From Adelphocoris suturalis (taxonomy: Eukaryota; Arthropoda; Insecta; Hemiptera; Miridae): DNA of 64,000 bases. A program made the translations under genes and the position numbers. Shown here piece after piece: positions 10,104 through 21,849 of the stretch; position 1 is the first letter of the stretch; each line of letters opens with the position of its first letter. The notes beneath the pieces are model-generated. The model made no database searches. It was not told the origin of the DNA and saw only the letters and a list, made by a program, of their open reading frames with translations. The stretch spans positions 30,501,734 to 30,565,733 of the forward strand of contig CM061040.1 of assembly GCA_030762985.1 (NCBI GenBank). Reading direction: 5' to 3'.

Positions 10104-10634
10104 TTACCGACATTTTCCTGATTGGTAGCAAGGTAGCAACATGTGTTCAGTTTAGGGCAATTTATCCCCTTCAAATATTTAGGACAATGAAATTGAATTT
10201 TGCTAAAGGAATTAAAAGTGTTATATAGTTGACATAGAAACAATAAAACTTCTAGCCCAAGCGAATTGACTGGTACGGTGGAATGAATGCACCATAGGAA
10301 GGAATATCTTGACTCTTATGTTACTATATATATATGCCTCCCCAGCCTTCATATTTATCTACAAAAAATATAATAGGTGGTTCAGATTGGAATAAACGAA
10401 GAAGGCAGAAGATTGAAATGTTGTGTCAACATTTTCAACTTTTCCTGGATTTATCAGAGTTATGTGAATCATCTCTTACACTAGATACATATCCCTCCTT
10501 GCTAAATCATTGCACAATTCTCTTCCTTCCTCAGAATGGTCAATCCTTTAATAAGTCGACTAATTAGGAGAGAAGTGGGTGAGAAGATACATAACAAGCA
10601 ACATATTAAATCCCGTTTGCACTTTTGTTTCTAG

Positions 10635-10733
10635 CTACAGATGAGACCGAATTGGTGACGTTCGATTTCGATAATGCTGGCGAAACTATTAGCGCTAAAA
10701 TGTCACAAAGGATGATGCAGCTCTTGAACGAAG
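10635..10733 (+). CDS. Myb/SANT-like nuclear protein, exon 2
   Basis: A 99-nt internal exon bounded by TTTCTAG| and GAAG|GTAAGC. It supplies two bases to the codon split by intron 1, then 32 codons (starting TDETELVTFDFDNAGE, ending MMQLLNE), then the first base of the next split codon. Its length is a multiple of three, so skipping it would keep the frame. The content is acidic with an amphipathic end. No known domain is recognised. It is too short to be found as an open frame, and its reality rests on good splice sites, an open frame and phase agreement on both sides. Confidence 0.65.
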
Positions 10734-12522
10734 GTAAGCCCTAATTGAATGAGACTGGTGAATAAGGGATGCAACGCGGGGAATATAATTAATTGTATGC
10801 AATGATCAATAGATTTACGGGTGTGCCCCAGAGGATCATGGGTCCTGACTGCAAGAAGTGACCCGCATCTCTTTGTCTTGTTTTTGTTTGCGACACTAAA
10901 GTTTGATAAAAACAAACTGGTCGAAATCGTCGAATAGTTTTGAATAATTGACCTCTCTAGGAAGCGAACTTCTGCTGGGCTTCACTCAAGAAAAGTCACG
11001 AATGAGGAACCTATACATAATTTTTGTGTCATAACACAGAGACTAACTCGGATATATGGTTCGTGATTGTGTATTTTTCCTTACTGTCTTTGAACAAAAT
11101 TACTATTAAAAAATACTAAATATAAAAATAAAAAAAATTGAAAATTACTGAAAATAAGATAACTTCCTTCACTCTCGTAGCAACTAAAGTTTGCCCTCAT
11201 TAAGTCACATTCTTGACCAAATACCTACAAAATACGCCACGATATAATAGCTCAAACTATCTCAAATTAGTTATAATGAGTATAATAGTAGTAAATAAAG
11301 TAAATAGTAATAATTAGTTACATGATTGCCAATGCATTTCAATGAGGTTGGATAAGCAAGTCGTTATAAGAATCAATACGCCGATCTATTCTTTCAATTT
11401 ATATAGAATCATCAGTGATATTTGTTTTAATAAGTTCGTAGAAGGTCTCCTATATGCTATTGATGAGTATTTTTCAGCGCTGATTCGATTACGACCACTC
11501 CCAAATCTCAAAGATTCACAAAGTCTTAGGTTAGTATGTATACAAACTAGTTGTTGATTGAGACTCTCAATGGATCAGTCCACTACTCTGCTTGGTGTGG
11601 TCCCTAGTTCAATACACTCAGTTGATTTTTCCCACAAATGGTTTACAACTAAGTGTTGCAGTAACCGAGAGCTAAAGACACATCGATGTCACAATGTATC
11701 TGCGTGTTACTCTTTGAACAGTTTAAACACTACTCTTGATCATTATTTTTGACATTCGGATAACCCACCTATGAAATAATATGTAGAATGATAACGCAGG
11801 TTCGATTGTTTAGGAGTTAGAATATACCTAAGAACGCTGCGAATTATTACACAAAGTTTTCATTAAAAAATTCCCTGACAATTCCAGGTTTTCCCTGACT
11901 TTCCAGTTGTGGGCCACCCTGATATTTCCAAAAAACAGTGATTTTTATTGCTTCCAAATAAATTCAATGGCAGTGCTAAAAAAATAAAAAGCGTAGTCAA
12001 TACTACTCTTCGTAGGTAGGTGTGGGGGGCATGGTATTTTATACCAAATTTTGGGGAATTAGCATTAAGGCTATTTATTAATAACTTATGAATCTGACAT
12101 TCAACAAAGTGAAAAATATGGAAAATGTCAACCAACAATGAACAATTTTATTTCTGCACAGCTTATACCTTTTGTTACCTCAGAAAGACTGAAAAATGGA
12201 ACATGTGTACATTCTTTTTATGGCCCAAAAATTAGAGATAAAAGAATACCAACTTGTGCCTTTTCCTGAGAGAAGCCCAGAAAAATACTGCTGCCCTTAA
12301 CCATTCAGCTGCCAACGCCAATTTATCAAATCTTCGTTAAACCCACCCATTTATTTTCCGCACCACCTTGAATGCAACCATGAACAGTATAATATAATTA
12401 TTATAAGCGGAAATATAATATATTATGTTATAAATAGTAATATAATATATACTATTATAAATAGTAACCCGACAAAATGTTCACTATGTTCAACTCTAAT
12501 TCCCATCATCAAATAATTTCAG
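10734..12522 (+). other. intron 2 of Myb/SANT gene
   Basis: The intron begins GTAAGC and ends AATAATTTCAG. The end of a hAT-like MITE (11864-11921) lies inside it. The remainder, including the AT-rich part near 12370-12470, shows no gene. Confidence 0.55.
11864..11921 (-). mobile_element. hAT-like MITE terminus
   Basis: The segment ends in GGGCCACCCTG and contains 'ttccctgac...ttccaggttttccctgac'. The reverse complement CAGGGTGGCCC followed by repeated 'tcaggga'/'ctgga' words matches the terminus of the larger element at 31871-32619. Only one end is recognised here. Confidence 0.5.
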
Positions 12523-12983
12523 ATGAAAATCTTCGAGAGCAGATAATCGAGAAGCTCATAACAGAATCTGTGGCCAATCCTGGGCAACAGATTATCATAA
12601 AGGAACTACCGACTCCCTCATTACAGGAACCATGTATTCCGAATACGACTGAACATGGTGTTTCGAATAATGGGAAAGTGGCTGTCGTCAAAGGACAAAG
12701 TTCAGACAAATCCAAGAAAACCGTCAGAACAGCTCATCCAGTAGGAAACAGATTGATTGCTCCGCTCAATAAAGAATCAAATTTGCCTGACGAAATATAT
12801 AGCATGTGGAGAGAAGAAACAGTTTTAACACTTATAGAAGTTTACGAATCAATAAAAAAACAACTACAAGATAAACAGTACACGAGCGCTTATTTTTGGC
12901 GTACTGTTTGCAAGAAAATGAAGGAAAAAGGCTACATCAGATTAACGGATAAAGAATGTCAGAAAAAATTTGAATCAATGGAG
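12523..12983 (+). CDS. Myb/SANT-like nuclear protein, exon 3 (DNA-binding domain)
   Basis: The exon starts after TTTCAG, where AT completes a GAT codon with the last base of exon 2, and ends at GAG|GTGAGT in phase 0. It encodes protein residues 113-266. The first part is mixed polar sequence. From about residue 205 comes a Myb/SANT-like (trihelix/MADF-type) domain with characteristic tryptophans at 208 (MWREE) and 238 (YFWRTVCKKM), and a long helix EVYESIKKQL between them. Such domains bind DNA, and the family is common in insects both as host regulators and as Harbinger partner proteins. The upstream ATG at 12477 gives the same frame without exons 1-2, so an internal alternative start is possible. 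The target is unknown. Confidence 0.8.
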
Positions 12984-13272
12984 GTGAGTTAAACGTAAAT
13001 TGATAAAATTAGATATATATTATTGTCGATATCCTTCAAAAATAAAAGCCAGAAAAGTTTCCCAATCCCATTAGAAACTTTTTGGTAAATCAAATGTATC
13101 TATCACCACTTCTACGCCCATTGAACATCAGGCAAAGTTCTTCTCAAAAATTATGTTATATATTTACTGTAGAGAAAAACAATGACTTTGCGTGTTATGT
13201 ATTATTAAACGATGTTATTTTACATGGAAATAATGTATGAATAAGAGTATTGATTGTATTTTATTGTTACAG

Positions 13273-13740
13273 GCAATTTATAAAGAAGAGGTGGAACAGG
13301 GGTTAACTGGAGAAACATCAACTTGGGAATATTTCAACACAATGGCATATTTGCAAAATCAAAGTTTTCAAACCCCGTCCCTAACACCCATTGCTATACC
13401 ACCGAAACATATCATAGATCCTACCCAGTCTTCGATGTACGAATCGGATGAAGCAACATCGTCTGACAGCCAGTCATCCGATGATGATGTTTTAAGCAAT
13501 CTGAACTCCAGCAAGCAAGAGCATCCAAACAAAAAACGGAAAGTGATTCCACCAGAAGAAACAGGCCTTGAATTACTAAGAAGGACTTACATGAAAGTTG
13601 AAAATCGAAAACTCAAAGAAATGAAGGCCATGAGAAAGATACAAAAACAGCAAAACAGGTTGAACGCGGAAAGAAATATTTTATTGAGCTCAATGGTCGA
13701 TTTGCTCCGAAAAAATACTGTTACGATGAAAAGAAGATAA
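13273..13740 (+). CDS. Myb/SANT-like nuclear protein, exon 4 (NLS, coiled coil)
   Basis: The exon starts after ATTGTTACAG in phase 0 and ends at TAA (13738-13740). It covers residues 267-421. It finishes the DNA-binding domain, with the third conserved tryptophan at about 284 (STWEYFNTM). An acidic serine-rich stretch (SDEATSSDSQSSDDD) follows, then the basic motif NKKRKV near 353-357, which would serve as a nuclear import signal. A strongly basic coiled coil lies at about 364-409 (VENRKLKEMKAMRKIQKQQN) and could mediate dimerisation. This layout is typical of single-domain Myb/SANT-like transcription factors of insects. Codon use is ordinary and there are no stops or frameshifts, which argues for a living gene. 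Confidence 0.82.
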   Translation, partial: AIYKEEVEQGLTGETSTWEYFNTMAYLQNQSFQTPSLTPIAIPPKHIIDPTQSSMYESDEATSSDSQSSDDDVLSNLNSSKQEHPNKKRKVIPPEETGLELLRRTYMKVENRKLKEMKAMRKIQKQQNRLNAERNILLSSMVDLLRKNTVTMKRR

Positions 13741-13806
13741 ATTATGTGGTATAACAACGTCATTTTATATTTTTCGAATGTGTGAATATAGCTCGAGTTC
13801 ATAAAA

Positions 13807-13812
13807 AATAAA
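13807..13812 (+). terminator. polyadenylation signal of Myb/SANT gene
   Basis: AATAAA lies 67 nt after the stop codon at 13740, a usual distance for an insect poly(A) signal. Confidence 0.65.
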
Positions 13813-14127
13813 CCATCCGAAATATCACCCAACATATTTTACTATTGATCCAAATTCCATAAGTAACTTATTGAGCGAAGGTTCACCACAATTCTATTGA
13901 GAACATGCTTGATTTGTTAAGTGACTTTCGTTGCAAGATATGATAGTAGAATATATTATATAGTATTGACACATTAAGGGCCTGTTCCTCAGAAGGCTGA
14001 AGTGGAGTTAATCCAGACACAGAATTTATATCTCAAAAACAAGACATAATTGGACCGATTCTTAATCCTCTGTGGTGGAACAGGCAAGTTGAACTGTTGG
14101 CAAATATATCTGAAATGGTGACAAATA

Positions 14128-15075
14128 CAGGGTGATTCAGGACCAAAGCGAAAAAACAAAATTAGGTGAAACCAGACCCAAAATGGGGTAGAATGCCACC
14201 AACCGCACTTTTTTATCTCAACCCTTTGCCGAGATACGAAGTTTTTTCGACAAAAACACGTTTTAGACCATAAAAACCTCATTTTCTCCACTATCGATAC
14301 ACTTTTTTCAACTTTTGGCCACATCTCAGAAATCAGCGTTAAATTTCCTATAAGAATATTGTTCTCTGGATCTTCAGAAGTCCAATCCTGTGAAACCATA
14401 ATCCTTGATCAAACGTTAGAAAATTATAAAAACCAAGTTTCCCAAAAAAATTCGGAGCTGTACTGTCTCTCAATAGATAATCTTGGGAATTATCAAATCT
14501 CAAAATTAATTCTTCATTTAAAGAGCTTTTAAACGATGGAGTCTCTTTTGAAATTTCCGTTCAAATTTGTGCAGTTATTTAAACTGGAAGATGAAAAAAC
14601 GTGTTACCTTTTGGTTGTTTTTTTCGTGATGGCTGGGATGAGGAAACAAAAACACGGCAACGGAAAAAACGCAATTTCAAACGAAAATTACTCCTGGATA
14701 AAGAGAAAACAAATTTTACTTTACTCTTTAAAAAGAGTCCTTAAAAAAAAAAAAAAAAAAAAACACGTTTTTTTATCTTTCAGGTTAAATAACTGCACCA
14801 ATTTAAAAGGAAATTTCAAAAGCGACTACATCGTTTGAAAGCTCTTTATTAAATGAAGAATTAATTTGTAAGGTTTGATAACTCCCAAGGTTATTTATTG
14901 GGAGACAGTACAGCTTCGAAGATTTTCAGGAAACTTAGTTTTTATAATTTTCTCACGTTCGAACAAGGATTATGGTTTTAGGATTGGACTTCTGAAGATC
15001 CAGAGTTGGTGGCATTCTACCCCATTTTAGGTCTAGTTCTACCATTTTTTTTCGCTTTGGTCCGGAATCACCCTG
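14128..15075. mobile_element. 948-bp palindromic (foldback) TIR element
   Basis: The element begins CAGGGTGATTCAGGACCAAA and ends in the inverted match, with TA on both sides (14126-14127, 15076-15077), the duplication made by Tc1/mariner-type transposases. The inverted similarity does not stop at the ends. It runs through 'gacttctgaagatcc', 'gagctgtactgtctc', 'aattaattcttcattta' and 'gtgcagttattta' almost to a centre near 14690, so the whole element folds on itself. No protein is encoded. Confidence 0.8.
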
Positions 15076-15078
15076 TAT

Positions 15079-16550
15079 ATCCAACTTTTTATAAATAGAT
15101 TTTACCATTATAGGCTTCATTGGTGAACATATAGATAATGACCCCCATGACACACAATTTTAAATATACAACAAATATATTCAAACTTTCAGCCTCTAGA
15201 ATGCCTAGAAAATCCTGGGGGGGGTCCAACAACCAACAATTTATAATCACTATTTCCAAGAATATGTACTAAATTCATTATAACAGCCCAGGAAGCCAAA
15301 GCGACGCCAAAGTAGTCTAGTTTAAATCAGAAACAACATTCTGAGGTACTGGGCTCAGGCTGTAGGTATGATCATCAATGAAATTCAGCAAACACGTCAT
15401 GAGCATTTGGACATCACTACAGTCGTAAAATGGGTAAGAGGTGGTAGTGAATGGGTGATTACCAAATGAAAAGAGCTTTAAGTTACTTTTTGTTGTTGTG
15501 AATTCTGGACATTTTGCCCATTTTCAGCACGCCTCCTCTAGAGAACCGTTTCTTTTGATATATAGATATATTTTTTCCCAGAGGATACAGAGGTGATTCA
15601 ACAGTTATACTTAGGCAGAAGTGAAATATTAGCAACAGTACAATATTTATCGAAATACTACGTACCTACTGTGAATAATAATGTGCGGAAAAAAAAAAAA
15701 AAAAAAAACATGAAAACTGAACACCCATGATTTACAAATTCGAAGTTCCTCCAGCTCCGTTTCAATGTACTTTCGTTGGGTTTTGGTTCATTATTTTCAG
15801 CGACTATTCTTTGTAATCGACCAAGAACACCCATTTTTCAAACCTCCCTCAAAATTTGTTGGTTGACGTTTCAAGCCACGTAGATTCTAAAAATCTAAAG
15901 AGAACAAAAATAAATAAATAAAATCCGTCCGTCAATCTTAAGCCATCTGAAGCTTTTTCCGATACTACTGAACCAACCTTTACGAAATTTGGCTCAAAAA
16001 TCATACATCGCCCAGAGATGTGCCAGTAACCAAGCCATCACTTTTGATCCACCCCAAAGGGCAGAATTTAAAGGCTGAAATATATAATTAAGAACTCCAT
16101 CCAACACTTCCAAGGTAAGGGTATGTTTTTTTGGTCATTGATAGATATCATCCCAAAAAGAATATAATGAAACCTCTGTAAGTTTATCCGATAGCTCTCC
16201 TTAACCCTTCGGCTCCGAAGCCCGAGTTATTAGGTAACAATCAGATGTAACTTGGGGCCAAAGAGCCTTCTTTTTTGCGCTAATGGTGAGCCACGCTTAG
16301 GGACCAAAACCCTCCTTATCGCCTATAACTTCATAAATTCGCATGACGAAATAACTATTATCCAAGGACCTCCTGTGGAATTAGTGTAGTAGTGGGTCTT
16401 CTTTATATTATCCATCATCTTATTAGCTCTGAAGCATCCCCTACAGATGACAGAAAGACCAACTTTCTGCCATCATTAATGGTGATCAATAGAACAATGA
16501 ATGAACGATATAGGTAGTTATACATTAGGATTCCGAGTTATTTATAGACT
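15079..16550. other. non-coding, dispersed repeat at 15750-16200
   Basis: About 15750-16200 is a diverged copy of 56220-56640. Shared blocks include 'tttgtaatcgaccaaga', 'aatccgtccgtc', 'gaaatttggctcaaaaatca' and 'gatgtgccagtaac'. A poly-A tract lies at 15690-15707. No gene is seen in the rest. Confidence 0.55.
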
Positions 16551-17493
16551 TATAGCATTTCCCAATTGAGTTAAACTTTTTCCATTTAGGTTTAGTCCTT
16601 TTCCATTTAGGTTTAGTCCTTTTCCATTTAGGTTTAGTCCTTTTTCATTTTGGTTTAAACCTTTTCCATTTAGGTTTAGACCTTTTCCATTTAGATTTAA
16701 ACTTTTTCCATTTAGATTAAACCATTTCCACTTAGATTTAAACCTTTTCCATTTGGATTTAAACCTTTTCCATTTGGATTTAAACTCCATCAAAACGTCA
16801 GTAGTTAGCCCCATCATAGTAAGTAAGTGCCTATCTACTAAAATTTCATTAGGCTAGAAGTAAAAAAAAAGGAAACGGATAGTTTTAACTTAATTTATAA
16901 CTTCCGTTCATGAGAAATTCTTGTGTTCAAAAAACATTTGTTCATTATTATATTGTATTACATTTCTGTGCATAAAAAAACACTTGCATGATTTAATTTT
17001 CAAGTTGTGGCATAATAACGTCGGGTTAGAGGTAAAAGTACCGAAGAGGTAAATTCATATTGTGCAAAAATCAAATTAAAATTTCAAAAGTTAGTTTGGT
17101 AAATATGATTATTTTCTTAGGTTGGATACATAGTTTGATGATATTGATCACCAATAATAACAACAGTTAAATAATCATAATATTCTGCATTTGATTTTTC
17201 CACGTGTTGAATTTGTGACTTGGGTACTTTTACCTCTAACTCCAAGATAATTTCCTGAGTTTAAATCCAAATGGAAAAGGTTTAAATACAAATGGAAAAG
17301 GTTTAAATCTAAGTGGAAATGGTTTAATCTAAATGGAAAAGGTTTAAATCTAAATGGAAAAGGTCTAAACCTAAATGGAAAAGGTTTAAACCAAAATGAA
17401 AAAGGACTAAACCTAAATGGAAAAGGACTAAACCTAAATGGAAAAGGACTAAACCTAAATGGAAAAAGTTTAACTCAATTGGGAAATGCTATA
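16551..17493. mobile_element. foldback element with inverted 21-bp tandem arrays
   Basis: The terminal inverted repeats start TATAGCATTTCCCAATTGAG (left 16551) and end with the reverse complement at 17493. Inside each terminus is a tandem array of a roughly 21-bp unit: 'ccatttaggtttagtcctttt' variants at about 16575-16785 on the left, with inverted copies on the right (about 17265-17475). Each side has ten or eleven units, with matching variant order by eye. A second pair of inverted repeats around 'gttagaggtaaaagtac' (17026 and 17228) lies inside. The left half carries about 215 bp not matched on the right. The element is non-coding; the repeat-peptide frame across it is an artefact of the array. 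Confidence 0.85.
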
Positions 17494-18444
17494 TATTACA
17501 TTTTATTTCACCTTATATATAAATCAAAAGTTATGAATGGAGATACCAGTTTTCCAATCAAGTGGCAGGAAACTGGAGGATACATTCAATCAACCCTCGA
17601 AATATCTTCCAGTCACGGAGACATCATCTCCACACCTCACTTACTACATACTGTGACAATGTAATGTCGAATACTGCAGTAAGGAAAATCTTGAAGTGAT
17701 CTCTTGAAAGCTAATAACAAAATATTCTAACCAGAAATGTGATTGAAAGGAGAAACTACGAAAGATTGTGAGAGCAAACGCGCGTCAAGAAGGGTTGAAA
17801 AATGCGTCGGCTGGGGGGTGTGCCCAGCTTAGTAGGTGGTTCGGCCTCCACGACTTGTGAGCGTCCCATAACAAGGTTGCAAATTTTGGAGAAAAAAACT
17901 ATCGCAATCAAAACTGGTGGGGGCATACTAAAAACTACTCAATCGTGCAGCATGGCTAATAGAGCGAGTTTCCAATGAAAAGTTGTAGATGAATTTAAAT
18001 TAAGCGCTTAAATTCTGATCATTGAAGCCATCCATGTCCTGATTGGAACTAAGGGGACAGCCATGTGACGAAAGAAAAATTTAGGACACGCAGCCCAACC
18101 CAAAAATTACAAAATTTTAGTTAATTACAGTCATTATTCACTTGAAAATAGATTTTTCTCACTTATTTATGAATCTTGGAGATCTGGAAGTGGTCGCAAT
18201 CGAATCAGCTCTGAAAAATACTTCGATTGTGACATCCCACTTGTCCTATTGTCGAAAAACCTATTTTTTAGCATTTCTGGGCCACTTAATTATAAATTTG
18301 AACCGGAAATTCCGGAGCGATCGGGCTAACCAACGAACTCGACCTGTCTTCCGCCCAGAAGGATTTTCCGGCATTGGCACGAAATTTTTACACCGTATTT
18401 TGAGGGAGTTATCCTCTGGAAATAGGTACACCCTATAAATATAT
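17494..18444. other. non-coding, nothing recognised
   Basis: No gene is supported. The open frame around 18142-18438 has no recognisable domain and lies in repeat-like sequence just outside the DIRS-like element. Confidence 0.35.
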
Positions 18445-18465
18445 TCATAGTACAGTCTTCCTAGA

Positions 18466-18654
18466 AGACTGTTTACTTATGCAGCGGCATGTTTCACATC
18501 GCGCATGGTGACTTTTCAGAGAAAAGTATTTGAAAAAACCCGCGGAACGCGGATTTTTTGAAAAGCTACTAGAGTTTATGCTCCCCTATGTTGGCTACCC
18601 CACACGCCTCCCCATGTTTCACCATTTTGTGGGATGTGGAATTTCTCTTCAATT
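18466..18654. repeat. DIRS-like left inverted terminal repeat
   Basis: Inverted match to 23724-23902 over about 185 bp at high but imperfect identity. Shared blocks include 'cagcggcatgtttcac', 'gacttttcagagaaaa' and 'tatgttggctaccc'. Confidence 0.85.
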
Positions 18655-18758
18655 TGTATGTTTATCTCTGCACAAGCTTGTTTTGCTCCCCAGTTTTCAG
18701 TTTTTAATTTTATATTTTCGTTTCAAAATTTGTTTCATTTTTTCCTTTCGGTACCGTT

Positions 18759-20033
18759 TTGTTGTTGGTGAGCTTTGACGACATTTATAACGAAGCATTT
18801 ATATATATTTTTAGTCGAGTCGGAGACACCTTGTGTGGGGGTTCCGCGACCGCTAAGATTCCGATCTGTGTCAGCAATTCTGATAGTTCGTCTCCTCAGA
18901 GCGAAGATTCTTCCACAGTACCAGACTCGAGCCTCCTAGGGGGTACTTCGAGCAAGCAGGTACGTAAGCGGATGCCTCGATCAATCTCTGACTCAATTTT
19001 GAAACACAACCCTAACCTGTCCGACTATCGCGGGTCTGACAGGGGATGGGTTGAGATGATGCAAGCGCTCGAGACGTCATCGATGTGGCGCTGACGAGTG
19101 GCCAAAAAGGAGACTTCATAAAGCCTGATTCAGGTCCTCCTCTTCCTCTTTGTCATAACCAACAACGTCGTCTTCGGGGTCCTCTTCCCCCACAGCCACG
19201 GCATCCTCCTCTGGGGAATTCAATGGCTTTGAGGCCAAGCCAACATGAAATTATGATACGCCTTGTTCCGGCCCTACCGTCCCACCTTCAAAACCTTATG
19301 GGACTCTTAATAACCCACCGGACGCTGAGTCGATTTTCATACATCCATCTATGATCGAGAACTGACAACGGGTGATGCAGACCTGTATAGATCGTGATGC
19401 CTATGCCGATCTACAAAAGAAATACAACCCTGAGGTTCATGCTCCGACTTCGCTACCCCCATTCTCGAACCTACATGAGCACAATGCTTTCCTTTGACTG
19501 CCACTTGATCTGATTCTTCTACACGGCGGGCCCAATTGACCTCTGTTCAGGCCCTGATCGATGTAGCTGAAGCCATCAATATTACTTCCTCACTGACCGT
19601 ACCTGAGACGGAGCAGAAGGCTCTATACAAAGCCTTATGGGACGCTTCGAATATCATTGCAGCAAATGTATACGGAGAGTTCTACTCCCGAAAAACTCGA
19701 ATAGTGCAGTTCCTGCTACCTGAGTTCAGGGCTGCTGCTAATGGCCAACCGCCCGGATTCAAATTTCTTTTTGATGAGGTGGCTACCAATTGGGTTCAAA
19801 GCTCATCAGATCGAGCTAAAATTAAAAATTCAATATCAAGGGTAAACAGGACTTTGAGCCTTCCCCTTCCACTAAGAAGCCGAAAAATTCTGCCCACCCT
19901 GCCCCCCACTATGGCAAAACAGGGAAACTACTACCGTCCAGCGGGCCTGTCCTCCAGGAGCACTGCCCACAGGGACCATCGGAGGCAGATCAGAGGCCGC
20001 CCCCGTGTGGGAATGCACCCTCGTCATCACTAA
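18759..20033 (+). pseudogene. DIRS-like Gag region, broken
   Basis: Two coding pieces in different frames make up the first open region of the element. The first (from about 18800 to 19094) is serine-rich, then basic (RKRMPRSISDSILKHNPN). The second (19536-20033) is helical (DVAEAINITSSLTVPETEQ, then YKALWDASNIIAANVYGEF) and resembles the capsid-like part of DIRS Gag proteins by position and composition. The gap 19095-19535 is frame-shifted coding debris. The assignment rests mainly on its place before RT. Confidence 0.55.
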
Positions 20034-20089
20034 CGAACAACATAAGTTCTATTATTCTTTTTAACCCTTCTCGCATTTTGTGAGGAGAC

Positions 20090-21650
20090 TTGCTTCGTTG
20101 TTCCATAATAGGACGAAAAATTACTACCTCACATACACTATCACCGTGGGTCTCAGGGTACAAGCTACCCTTTTTGCAGGAGCCTCCTTTGAGCCTACCT
20201 CGAATTTCCCCACTATCCCCTCCTGAGAGGGGGTCAAGAGTGGAAACTATAGTCAACGATCTGCGGAAAAAAGGGGTTGTAGATTTGGCCACCCAATTTA
20301 TCTTGCTTCCTCTTCAATTTTTCTTGCCCCCAAAAAATCTAGTTCGGATCGTTTATAATTAATTTACGGCATTTATATAAATTTTTAAAATGGATAACTA
20401 CCGCTCTGTGTTTTCTATTCTATCCAGTGGGGACTTTGGAGTGAACCTCGACCTCAAGGATGCTTACTTAATGGTCCGAATCGACCTGGAATTCAGGAAA
20501 TACTTAGCATTCTCCACGGGAAATCAAATTTACGTTTTCACAGCTCTCCCCATCTGTTTAGTGTCAGCTCTATTTGTGTTTCACAAACTGCTCCGCCCTG
20601 TTATAGGTCTGAGGAATCAGAAAATCAAGGGAATTAATTACCTGAAGACAGCTTATTTTTATCAGACTCTGTCGAGTATTGCCTGCATTCCTTGAGGATC
20701 GCATCCACTATTTTTTCAAATTTAGGATTCATCGTGCACGAATCCAAGAGCCAGCTGTCTCTGGCGACCACTTTTCCATTTCTAGGTTTTGAATTCAATT
20801 CACTTCAGATGGCAGTGGGATGGACTCCCTTCAGATAAACGATTAAAAGCTAAATACCTTATTTCAAAAGTATTGGGTGAAAACAGGCTCTCGATCCGAG
20901 AACTAGTACAAACAACAAGTTTCTTGGTGTCATGTACCCCAGCGTTGCCCTACAGTCCTTTATTTTCAAGTTACTTGGAAAGAGTAATAAAAGTGGATGC
21001 CCTTTTTCGATTGATAACTTTCGTGCCAGATGCCAATTGTCACACCAAGCTGAATCTTAATTACATTGGTGGAATTGAGTCATAGATATAAACCTTTCTC
21101 CCATCCAGAGTCATCCATATGAACATACCATTTGGATGGATAGCTCCTCATCGGGTGGGGGGGCTTCTACCTCCCTCATAAAGTCAAAGGTTGGTAGGGA
21201 CCCGAACATAAGGAGTTGCATATCAGCGTGAAGGAATTAGAAGCCGTTTGGCTAGTATTATCACACCTTGCTCATACATGGCATTCCAAAAGCATTTTGT
21301 AACGGTAGACAACATGACAGCAGTGTCTTTAATCAATAGAATGGGTTCGGTATCTCTCCCTCATTTACTCGAGATTGCTAGAAGCATCTGGTCATTTTGT
21401 GAACAACGAAACTTGTGAGTATGTGCCAGCTACAGAAGATAATAAAATAGTGGATGAATTATCTAGGTTGAATGCACACTCCTTGGAATGGGAACTTAGT
21501 AATGACATTTTCAAATGCATAACGAATCAACTAGGAGTTCCTTCTATCTACCTATTCGCGTCAGCATCGGTACCCAAATGTGTTCGATTTTCCTCATTTT
21601 GGCCAGAACATGGCTCGGAAGGGGTGGATGAGTTCACACACCCCTAGCAG
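20090..21650 (+). pseudogene. DIRS-like reverse transcriptase and RNase H, broken
   Basis: The RT core is visible in several frames: 'FIINLRHLYKFLK', then VNLDLKDAYLMVRIDLEFRK (the first catalytic Asp in DLKDAY) and a 'FTALPICLVSALFVFHKLLR' segment corresponding to the palm. A later frame carries 'LGFIVHESKSQLSL' and 'FPFLGFEFNS'. The YxDD box is not preserved in readable form near 20640. An RNase H piece with 'NMTAVSLINRMGS' follows at about 21310-21350. Several frameshifts and stops make it non-functional. The upper part of the same region recurs at 24147-24325. Confidence 0.75.
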
Positions 21651-21849
21651 GGTGAATTTTTCTACGCATTTTCACCTCCCTTCCTCATTCCCAGAGTGAT
21701 AAGAAAGATCAAAATGGAGCACTCAGAGGAATAGTAGTTGCCCAATATGGCCAGCCCAGCTGTGGTATTGCTAGATTCCAAGTTATTGAAGCTTGGCCCG
21801 TCTAACGACCTATTTCTTGATCATTCCAGGGGATCCAGCCTGCCATCAC

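Larger units (their letters stand above)
7999..10634 (+). other. intron 1 of Myb/SANT gene, repeat-filled
   Basis: The intron begins GTGAGT and ends TTGTTTCTAG. It contains a palindrome with a TA microsatellite core (9245-9425), a TC-rich tract (9571-9602), a Harbinger-type MITE (10007-10103) and a dispersed repeat at 9095-9200. Apart from these, nothing gene-like was seen. Confidence 0.55.

Noticed and set aside
13500..13560. KKRKV motif as a sign of viral origin
   Set aside because: Short basic import signals of this kind are common in host nuclear proteins. Nothing else in the gene is virus-like.
16542..16817. A frame with a regular 7-residue repeat (NLNGKGL type)
   Set aside because: It is the translation of the 21-bp tandem array of the foldback element, not a repeat protein.
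18142..18438. A 98-codon plus-strand frame just before the DIRS-like element
   Set aside because: No motif, no start context, and the sequence looks repeat-derived.
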